Shown: piece after piece, positions 58,116 through 64,000 of the stretch
Position numbering within the stretch: position 1 is the first letter of the stretch
Layout: each line of letters opens with the position of its first letter
From: JAICLK01 sp963810525
Lineage (GTDB): Bacteria; Patescibacteriota; Saccharimonadia; Saccharimonadales; UBA4665
DNA length: 64,000 bases
NCBI GenBank assembly: GCA_963810525.1
Contig: CAWENB010000002.1
Location: 248,001-312,000 of the forward strand
Direction of reading: 5' to 3'
Translations under genes and position numbers: made by a program
Notes under the pieces: model-generated
Told to the model about the DNA's origin: nothing
Database searches by the model: none
What the model saw: only the letters and a program-made list of their open reading frames with translations

Positions 58116-59168
58116 ATGGATACCGACGCACTCGGTTCTACTATTAGTAATTCGACACTTCCTATTTTCCCCCTGGCCGAACTTCATGCCCACTTGGGCA
58201 CCTCAATAAGCCCGGCGACGCTGTGGCAAATTGCACACGATCTCGGCTTCAAACTCCCGAATGACGACTTTGAGGCTTTCACAGACCACGTCATGCTATC
58301 CAGCAGCCGGCGCATGAAGCTCAAAGACTATTTCGACGAAGTTTATCACCCGCTACTGGATAAACTCAGTTCAGGCACCCATGCCGTGGAGCAAGCGACC
58401 TACCACAGTATGGTCGGTGCCTATCGATCCCAGGGCATTACATTGTTGGAATTACGCAATAATCCGATGAAGCACAACGCCAACGCGCAGCTGGATCTAG
58501 ATTATATAATCATGGCGATGCTGCGCGGAATGGAGCGGGCTCTGCTTGAGCACAAGCACCTACGAGCCGGTTTGCTGTTTTGCATGGGACGCGAATTCGG
58601 CGTGAAACAAAACGCGATCATTGTCGACAAGGCTATTAAATATCACAGTCGAGGTGTCGTGGGAATCGATGTCGCCGGTCCTGCCGCGCCGGACTTTCAT
58701 TTTAAAGACTACGAACAACTCTTCAAGCGAGCCAAGAAAGCAGGCCTCCATGTGACCGTCCATACCGGCGAGTGGAGCGATACCGACGACATGTGGGAAG
58801 CGCTCAAATATGCCGAGCCGGAACGTTTCGGCCATGGCATTTACGCCGCTTACGATAAACCACTCATGAAAGAAATTGTAAGGCGAGGAGTCGTCCTGGA
58901 AGTCTGTCCGCTGTCGAATATCGCCACCGAAGCGGTACGGGATATTGACGAAATGAAGTTCATTTTGCGTACATTCATCGACAACAAAGTCAAGTTCTGC
59001 ATTAATACCGACTGGCCGGAGATTATCGAAGGATGCCATTTACGCACCCAGCTCGAGACCTTGCTGCGAGAAGGAATCCTGTCCGAAGAAGAGATCAGCA
59101 CCTGTAACCGTACTGCATTTGAAGCTTCATTCGTGCCAGAACGTTCGGGTCTGGACGCGTATTTGTAG
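58116..59168 (+). CDS. Adenosine deaminase-like amidohydrolase
   Basis: The 350-residue metal-dependent hydrolase starts behind aaaaggaagcag. Metal ligands are in ELHAHLGTS, VTVHTGEWSD (His and catalytic Glu), ERFGHGI and CINTDWPEI. Typical adenosine deaminases have HxHLDG and NTDDP; here the first Asp is Gly and the second Asp of NTDDP is Trp. The zinc site is therefore complete, but the substrate pocket differs, and the substrate may not be adenosine. It ends the insert between rpsJ and rplC. Confidence 0.8.
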   Translation: MDTDALGSTISNSTLPIFPLAELHAHLGTSISPATLWQIAHDLGFKLPNDDFEAFTDHVMLSSSRRMKLKDYFDEVYHPLLDKLSSGTHAVEQATYHSMVGAYRSQGITLLELRNNPMKHNANAQLDLDYIIMAMLRGMERALLEHKHLRAGLLFCMGREFGVKQNAIIVDKAIKYHSRGVVGIDVAGPAAPDFHFKDYEQLFKRAKKAGLHVTVHTGEWSDTDDMWEALKYAEPERFGHGIYAAYDKPLMKEIVRRGVVLEVCPLSNIATEAVRDIDEMKFILRTFIDNKVKFCINTDWPEIIEGCHLRTQLETLLREGILSEEEISTCNRTAFEASFVPERSGLDAYL

Positions 59169-59210
59169 ATCGCGCACACAAAAATAATTCGCAGTAGAAT
59201 TTGCAACATA

Positions 59211-59240
59211 TTGACAGGGGTTGATTTAACATGATATCCT
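59211..59240 (+). promoter_or_regulatory. Promoter of the S10/spc-type ribosomal operon
   Basis: TTGACA (59211-59216), 18-bp spacer and TATCCT (59235-59240) with an extended TGA. The leader of about 145 bases contains a hairpin around gtcgc...gcgac (59337-59360) and a six-codon ORF (ATG 59362 to TAA 59380-59382) that ends at the rplC ribosome binding site, possible sites of feedback control. Confidence 0.65.
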
Positions 59241-59391
59241 TTAGGTTAGTTCATAACTTTGGTACTTGGTGTACGTAAGCAGGTCTGCCAAAAACAGAGG
59301 TAGAAACCACTAGTAGCCAAGCATTTTTATGTAACGGTCGCTCTTTTTGGAAGCGGCGACTATGAGTCAAACTAATAATTAAAAGGGAGCT

Positions 59392-60009
59392 ATGAAAGCA
59401 TTAATCACCCGAAAGATCGGAATGACTTCCGCCATTGCTGATGACGGTACAGTGCAAGCTGTTACCCTGCTTTCAGCCGCTCCAAATGTCGTTACACAAA
59501 CCAAGGCCACCGAAACAGACGGCTATACCTCCGTACAGGTTGGCTTCGAACAAGCCAAGGAGCAATCAACCAACAAGGCGCAAAAAAACCACTTTAAGCT
59601 CGCAGGCGTCCTCCCGAAGATTATTCGCGAATTTCGCGTTCCCGAAATAACCGAAGACCTCAAAGTTGGGACCACCATCAACGCCGAGGTCTTTTCAGTT
59701 GGAGACAAAGTTACCGTGTCCGGTGTCTCCAAAGGCAAAGGTTGGGCCGGAACTATTAGGCGCCACAACTTCCACCGCGGCCGCAAGACGCACGGCGGTC
59801 GCAGCTATCGCCGCCCGGGCTCAATCGGCTCGATGTACCCGCAAAAGATATTTAAGGGAAAGAAGATGGCTGGCCAGCTTGGACACACGCAAGTTACCGT
59901 TAAGAACCTCCGGATAGCGCTCGTTGATACTGAAAACAATATCATTGGCGTAACCGGCGCGGTACCGGGCCCCCGTAAAGGAATCGTACTCCTTAAGGAG
60001 GCACAGTAA
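59392..60009 (+). CDS. rplC: Ribosomal protein uL3
   Basis: The 205-residue protein begins MKALITRKIGMTSAIADDGT. KGKGWAGTIRRHNFHRGRKT and the loop GGRSYRRPGSIGSMYPQKIF match the 23S-binding extension. It helps form the peptidyl-transferase region. It starts the operon here because rpsJ has moved upstream. The stop overlaps rplD (TAATG). Confidence 0.97.
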   Translation: MKALITRKIGMTSAIADDGTVQAVTLLSAAPNVVTQTKATETDGYTSVQVGFEQAKEQSTNKAQKNHFKLAGVLPKIIREFRVPEITEDLKVGTTINAEVFSVGDKVTVSGVSKGKGWAGTIRRHNFHRGRKTHGGRSYRRPGSIGSMYPQKIFKGKKMAGQLGHTQVTVKNLRIALVDTENNIIGVTGAVPGPRKGIVLLKEAQ

Positions 60010-60647
60010 TGGCGGTAGCAACCTACACTAAATCCGGCACGAAAGCTACGACGGCTGCAAAGCTGAATGCAGCGATCTTCGGGGTGACGCCAAAGAACCA
60101 TGAACTGCTTAAGCTCGCATACACCGCCTACCTCGGAAACGGTCGTACGAACCTTGCGATCGTCAAGCGCCGCGGCGAGGTTAGAGGCGGCGGCAAAAAA
60201 CCCTGGCGTCAAAAAGGTACCGGTCGAGCCCGTGTTGGTTCGAGCCGTAACCCGATTTGGCGCGGAGGCGGTATTGTCTTTGGCCCGACCGGTGATGAGA
60301 ATTTTACGAAGCAACTCAACGTCAAAGCGAAGCGACTTGCGATCCGTCAGGCCCTGAGCCTTCAGGCTGACGCCGGCAATATTATAGTCATTGAGGATTT
60401 GCAGTCGAAGAACGCAAAAACGGCCGAACTTGCCAAACTGCTCAGTAAAATTGAGGCCGCGAATAATGTTGTCATTGCTGTCGACAAAAAGACCGACGAA
60501 CTCACGCGTTCAGCGGCTAATCTGCCAGGCGTAAAGGTAGTCCACGCCCAGTATCTGAATGTATTTGACATACTGAACGCCGGTAAACTCGTTCTTACAG
60601 TTGCTGCCTTACAAGTAATTAATGCCTGGCTCGGAGACGAAAAATGA
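60009..60647 (+). CDS. rplD: Ribosomal protein uL4
   Basis: The 212-residue protein has the exit-tunnel loop GEVRGGGKKPWRQKGTGRAR and VGSSRNPIWRGGGIVFGPTG, then the Rossmann-like core (IIVIEDLQSKNAKTAEL, GVKVVHAQYLNVFDIL). It lines the exit tunnel. It overlaps rplC and rplW. Confidence 0.97.
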   Translation: MAVATYTKSGTKATTAAKLNAAIFGVTPKNHELLKLAYTAYLGNGRTNLAIVKRRGEVRGGGKKPWRQKGTGRARVGSSRNPIWRGGGIVFGPTGDENFTKQLNVKAKRLAIRQALSLQADAGNIIVIEDLQSKNAKTAELAKLLSKIEAANNVVIAVDKKTDELTRSAANLPGVKVVHAQYLNVFDILNAGKLVLTVAALQVINAWLGDEK

Positions 60648-61033
60648 GTAAGCACATTCCCGTAATACCGCGCATGAGCGAAAAGGCATATACCGTAAGC
60701 CAGAGCTTGAATACGTATGTATTCGACGTACCTAATGACGCTAATAAGCACACGGTAGCCCGTGCCGTCGCATCGCAATTCGGAGTCACCGTAACGAATG
60801 TTAATATCGCCAATATTCCGGGCAAGGCAATCAGTACGTACCGGAAACGCGGCCGCGCCACTAAGGGGCGGCAAAGCGACACCAAAAAGGCTTACATCAC
60901 TCTCAAGCAGGGCGATAGCTTGCCATTGTTTGCCGCCGTTGAAGAGTCCGAGGAACGAAGCGAGAAAATTGCGGAACTTGCTGAAAAAGCCGCCGAAAAG
61001 CGTAACAAGAAGGCCGATAAGGAGAAAAAGTGA
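60644..61033 (+). CDS. rplW: Ribosomal protein uL23
   Basis: The 129-residue protein begins MSKHIPVIPRMSEKAYTVSQ and has VFDVPNDANKHTVARAVASQ and the loop KAISTYRKRGRATKGRQSDT. It is longer than the E. coli protein by a charged, lysine-rich C-terminal tail (EERSEKIAELAEKAAEKRNK). It is the trigger-factor docking site at the tunnel exit. Confidence 0.96.
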   Translation: MSKHIPVIPRMSEKAYTVSQSLNTYVFDVPNDANKHTVARAVASQFGVTVTNVNIANIPGKAISTYRKRGRATKGRQSDTKKAYITLKQGDSLPLFAAVEESEERSEKIAELAEKAAEKRNKKADKEKK

Positions 61034-61887
61034 TGGCGATTAAGACATACCGACCCACTACCCCAGGCCATCGCGGCATGACCACGCAGGATTTGAGTAG
61101 CGTCACGACAAATAAACCATTGCGATCACTGACCGTCGTTAAGCGACGCACTAACGGGCGCAACAACCAAGGACGGATTACGACCCGCCACCGAGGCGGG
61201 GGAGCACGCAGGTTTTATCGCATCATCGATTTTAATTTGACGCCGGGAATCACCGCTACTGTTGAGCAAATTGAATACGATCCGAACCGTTCGGCACGGA
61301 TTGCGCGAATCAAAGAAGCTAACGGCACTTATCACTACATACTAGCCTCGGCCAATATGAAAGTCGGTCAGACAATCCACAGCGGCGAAGAAGCACCGAT
61401 CGAAAACGGCAATCGCCTTCCGCTCAAGAACATTCCAGTCGGCAGCTTTATCCACGCCATTGAGCTGCAGCCCGGCCGCGGCGCCCAACTTGTCCGCGGT
61501 GCAGGGAATAGCGCGCAGCTTATGGCAAAAGAAGGGATGTACGCGCAGGTTCGCCTGCCAAGCGGCGAAGTTCGCCTCATCAACAGCAATTGTACCGCCT
61601 CAATCGGCGTCATCGGCAACGAGCAGCACCAGAACATAAAACTCGGAAAAGCCGGCCGGCGTCGTCACATGGGTGTGCGACCGTCCGTACGCGGCGTCGT
61701 CATGAATGCCGCCGATCACCCGCACGGCGGTGGTGATGGCGGTCGCCACGGCGTAGGCGGCGGCAAGAACCACGGCGCCGCACCAAAGACGCCTTGGGGA
61801 CAGAAGACGCTCGGCTACAAAACCCGTCGCCGCAAATCCACCACGAAATTTATTGTAAGAAGCCGACACGAGGCGAAGAGGAAATAG
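61033..61887 (+). CDS. rplB: Ribosomal protein uL2
   Basis: The 284-residue protein starts at ATG 61033 (TGATG overlap with rplW). It has NNQGRITTRHRGGGARRFYR, EIGVIGNEQH-type sequence (here SIGVIGNEQHQNIKLGKAGR) and the catalytic-region loop ADHPHGGGDGGRHGVGGGKN. The His of HPHGGG is retained. It contacts the peptidyl-transferase centre and subunit bridges. Confidence 0.97.
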   Translation: MAIKTYRPTTPGHRGMTTQDLSSVTTNKPLRSLTVVKRRTNGRNNQGRITTRHRGGGARRFYRIIDFNLTPGITATVEQIEYDPNRSARIARIKEANGTYHYILASANMKVGQTIHSGEEAPIENGNRLPLKNIPVGSFIHAIELQPGRGAQLVRGAGNSAQLMAKEGMYAQVRLPSGEVRLINSNCTASIGVIGNEQHQNIKLGKAGRRRHMGVRPSVRGVVMNAADHPHGGGDGGRHGVGGGKNHGAAPKTPWGQKTLGYKTRRRKSTTKFIVRSRHEAKRK

Positions 61888-61889
61888 CT

Positions 61890-62204
61890 ATGAGAGAAAA
61901 AGTTACAGTCGGTGGCGACTTGCACGAAGCAGCGCACGACCAAGAAGCAGATTTACTACATACTTTAGCCGTCGTTGAGCAGGCACTACGATCAGGAGCG
62001 TTGAGAAGTGAAGACTTCGCATACGGGATCCAGCGGGGGCGAGCACTTACCGACGAACAGCCCGATCTGGGCGCCGTACAACTTGCGGGCAGGCTTGACG
62101 CAGAAGCCTGGAGCATAGGTGGAGACGCTCCTAGTGTTATAACAGGTGGAGTAATTGCACAGTCTATGGCCAGGTATGGAAGAACTAGTGAGGTACGACA
62201 ATGA
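61890..62204 (+). CDS. Small protein embedded between rplB and rpsS, 104 aa
   Basis: The gene starts two bases after the rplB stop with its own gaggaaa and its stop overlaps the rpsS start (ATGA at 62201). It reads MREKVTVGGDLHEAAHDQEA, then LLHTLAVVEQALRSGALRSE, and ends QSMARYGRTSEVRQ. It is acidic at first and helical. I know of no ribosomal protein at this position; rplB-rpsS adjacency is nearly universal. Position and coupling imply co-expression with the ribosome, but its function is unknown. Confidence 0.65.
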   Translation: MREKVTVGGDLHEAAHDQEADLLHTLAVVEQALRSGALRSEDFAYGIQRGRALTDEQPDLGAVQLAGRLDAEAWSIGGDAPSVITGGVIAQSMARYGRTSEVRQ

Positions 62205-62476
62205 GCCGTTCACTTAAAAAAGGACCGTTTATCGACCCGAAGCTCGCCAAGAAAGTTGCGGCACTAAGTTCCGGAGATCGCACTATTATTAAGACCTGGG
62301 CCCGCGCCTCTACCATCGCGCCGGAATTCGTCGGCCGGACATTCGCGGTACACAACGGCAAAGTACACGTGCCGGTTTTCGTCACGGAAAACATGGTCGG
62401 CCATAAGCTCGGTGAGTTTAGCCCGACGCGCAAGTTCCGCAGCCACGGCGGCAAATTAGCGAAAGGTAAGAAGTAG
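62201..62476 (+). CDS. rpsS: Ribosomal protein uS19
   Basis: The 91-residue protein begins MSRSLKKGPFIDPKLAKKVA and has IKTWARASTIAPEFVGRTFA, VHNGKVHVPVFVTENMVGHK and GEFSPTRKFRSHGGK. It binds the 16S head. It starts within the preceding small gene's stop. Confidence 0.97.
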   Translation: MSRSLKKGPFIDPKLAKKVAALSSGDRTIIKTWARASTIAPEFVGRTFAVHNGKVHVPVFVTENMVGHKLGEFSPTRKFRSHGGKLAKGKK

Positions 62477-62485
62477 GATTACATT

Positions 62486-62866
62486 ATGGCAGTAAAAGCA
62501 ATTGCAAAAGGAGTTCGCATCAGCCCGCGCAAAGTTAGCGTGGTAGCTGCTCTGGTACGCGGCCGGACCGTTGATGACGCTTTGACCATTCTTGATTACA
62601 CTCCCCGCCGCTCGGCAATTGCACTACGAAAGACCATTGCCAGCGCCCGGGCCAACGCCGAGCACAACCACAACTACAAGCCGGATACGCTGCGCATCGT
62701 CGAATTGAGCGTTACCGCAGGCCCGAGGCTTAAGCGGTACAAGCCGGCCGCGCACGGCAGGGCCTTACCATTCCAGAAGAAGACCTCGCATATTCGCGTT
62801 GTGGTTGACGGAGAAGTACGAGCGCCTAAGAAACCGGCCAAGACCGCCGACAAGGAGACGAAGTAA
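62486..62866 (+). CDS. rplV: Ribosomal protein uL22
   Basis: The 126-residue protein has RISPRKVSVVAALVRGRTVD, SARANAEHNHNYKPDTLRIV and GRALPFQKKTSHIRVVVDGE, the loop that narrows the exit tunnel. The C-terminus is a lysine-rich tail. It overlaps rpsC (TAATG). Confidence 0.96.
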   Translation: MAVKAIAKGVRISPRKVSVVAALVRGRTVDDALTILDYTPRRSAIALRKTIASARANAEHNHNYKPDTLRIVELSVTAGPRLKRYKPAAHGRALPFQKKTSHIRVVVDGEVRAPKKPAKTADKETK

Positions 62867-63498
62867 TGGGCCAGAAAGTAAATCCGATTTCAATGCGTTT
62901 GCAGGTTAATAAAGACTGGCGAAGCAAATGGTTTGCCACAAAACGCGATTATGCCAAATACCTGCGTAATGACCTGACTGTTCGGCGCTTGATTCAAACC
63001 AAGCTCGGCAGCCGGGCCGCCATTAACAAGGTGGACATCGAACGCTCGCCCAATTTAGTGACGGTAACCATAACGACTGCCAAAGCGGGCGTGGTCATCG
63101 GACGCGGCGGATCGGGTGCCCAGGAACTTAAATCGGCGGTCGAGAAAATTTATGGTGTGCCGACTCGCATTAATATCGAAGAAATAAAGAAGCCGGAGCT
63201 TTACGCTAAACTGGTGGCTGAAAATATTGCACACCAGCTGGAACGCAGAATTTCATTCCGCCGAGCTATCAAGTCGTCCGCAGCTTCAACTATGCGGGCC
63301 GGGGCCAAGGGTGTCCGTATTCAAGTATCGGGTCGACTGAATGGCGCCGAGATGTCCCGACGTGAAAAGGAAGTTGCCGGCAGCGTGCCGTTGCACACAC
63401 TTCGTGCCGATATTGACTACGCCCAAATAGACGCTCATACGGCCGGAGCCGGTATCATCGGCGTGAAGGTTTGGATATATAAAGGCGAGGTAGCGTAA
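62866..63498 (+). CDS. rpsC: Ribosomal protein uS3
   Basis: The 210-residue protein begins MGQKVNPISMRLQVNKDWRS. The KH domain has the G-x-x-G in VVIGRGGSGAQELKSAV, and the C-terminal domain has GVRIQVSGRLNGAEMSRREK and HTLRADIDYAQIDAHTAGAG. It ends with KVWIYKGEVA, lacking the tail of longer homologues. It lines the mRNA entry site. Confidence 0.97.
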   Translation: MGQKVNPISMRLQVNKDWRSKWFATKRDYAKYLRNDLTVRRLIQTKLGSRAAINKVDIERSPNLVTVTITTAKAGVVIGRGGSGAQELKSAVEKIYGVPTRINIEEIKKPELYAKLVAENIAHQLERRISFRRAIKSSAASTMRAGAKGVRIQVSGRLNGAEMSRREKEVAGSVPLHTLRADIDYAQIDAHTAGAGIIGVKVWIYKGEVA

Positions 63499-63499
63499 G

Positions 63500-63913
63500 A
63501 TGTTACTCCCAAAACGAACTAAATTCCGAAAGGTGCGCAAAGGCCGGATCCGCGGAGTCGCCACAAGCGGAAATTACATCGCGTTTGGCGATTACGCCCT
63601 GCAAGCTCAGGGTCATGAGCGCATTACCTCCCGCCAAATCGAAGCTGCGCGTCAGGCTATGACCCGCTACATCAAGCGTGGCGGTAAAATCTGGATCCGG
63701 ATTTTCCCGCACACTCCCGTGACCAGAAAACCGCAGGACGTCAAAATGGGCAGCGGTAAAGGCAACCCTGAATTCTTTGCGGCAAAGGTTCGTCCAGGGC
63801 TCATCCTTTTCGAAATGCAAGGTGTGAGCGAAGAAATAGCACGCGAGGCTATGCGTTTGGCAGCCCATAAATTACCCGTGAAGACTAAATTTGTCGTGAG
63901 AGAGGAGCGCTAA
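63500..63913 (+). CDS. rplP: Ribosomal protein uL16
   Basis: The 137-residue protein begins MLLPKRTKFRKVRKGRIRGV and has ERITSRQIEAARQAMTRYIK, GGKIWIRIFPHTPVTRKPQD and KVRPGLILFEMQGVSEEIAR. It helps place tRNA in the A site. GSGKGNPEFFAAKV replaces the usual G-S-G-K-G-x-x-x-x-W segment, with Phe in place of Trp. Confidence 0.97.
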   Translation: MLLPKRTKFRKVRKGRIRGVATSGNYIAFGDYALQAQGHERITSRQIEAARQAMTRYIKRGGKIWIRIFPHTPVTRKPQDVKMGSGKGNPEFFAAKVRPGLILFEMQGVSEEIAREAMRLAAHKLPVKTKFVVREER

Positions 63914-63915
63914 TC

Positions 63916-64000
63916 ATGAAAGTTGCAGAAATTCGCAAACTCTCGACCGCAGATATTACAACCCAGACAACCTCGCTTCGAGAGGAAATTGCGGAGTTGA
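63916..64000 (+). CDS. rpmC: Ribosomal protein uL29, partial
   Basis: ATG 63916 lies two bases after rplP and opens MKVAEIRKLSTADITTQTTS, then LREEIAEL, at which the window ends. This is the typical start of L29 (M-K-x-x-E-I-R-x-L-S). Confidence 0.88.
   Translation, partial: MKVAEIRKLSTADITTQTTSLREEIAEL

Overview
The window looks like a chromosome segment of a Candidatus Saccharibacteria (TM7, Patescibacteria/CPR) member. This is an inference from very small intergenic gaps in the housekeeping half, many short lineage-specific ORFs, type IV-pilin-like and membrane-anchored secreted proteins, and the organisation of the str/S10 ribosomal gene cluster; no rRNA is present to confirm it. The standard genetic code fits: genes read through normally and TGA serves as a stop.

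Positions 1-35,500 are an accessory region. It holds a cut ATP-grasp ligase, an IS30 element, three nearly identical copies of a 1,089-bp IS256-like (IS1249-type) element with perfect 8-bp target duplications, and remnants of other transposases. One IS copy splits an ABC-2 permease and another splits a large unknown gene. The rest is mostly extracellular biology: a PF03640-type repeat protein, two glutamic peptidases of different families (neprosin-like and G1), two clan GH-A glycosidases, an anchored carbohydrate-binding-like protein, a beta-propeller and a pilin-like protein. There is also an AbrB-Doc toxin-antitoxin pair, glutamine synthetase, a CheR-like methyltransferase, an alpha/beta hydrolase and several genes I do not recognise.

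Positions 34,700-37,300 hold a MarR regulator divergent from an ABC drug-export operon. From 37,599 the window is housekeeping: hisS, tig, clpP (under a CIRCE/HrcA element), rpoB-rpoC, rpsL, rpsG, fusA, tuf, rpsJ, then a terminator and an idi / membrane protein / adenosine-deaminase-like insert, then rplC-rplD-rplW-rplB-rpsS-rplV-rpsC-rplP-rpmC (cut at the window end). Small genes of unknown function are wedged between these: a 34-codon ORF bridging rpsL and rpsG, four small proteins between rpsG and fusA (three with cysteine clusters), one between fusA and tuf, and one locked between rplB and rpsS.

The most striking object is the RNA polymerase. The beta and beta-prime reading frames run together without a stop, although a good ribosome binding site precedes the beta-prime start. 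All eight zinc-ligand cysteines of beta-prime are replaced, and normally near-invariant active-site segments (the trigger loop and the beta DDxNR motif) are altered. The beta-prime frame is broken by three single-base indels that are most simply consensus errors. Several genes have a -10 box only 6-9 nt before the start codon, which suggests leaderless mRNAs are common here.
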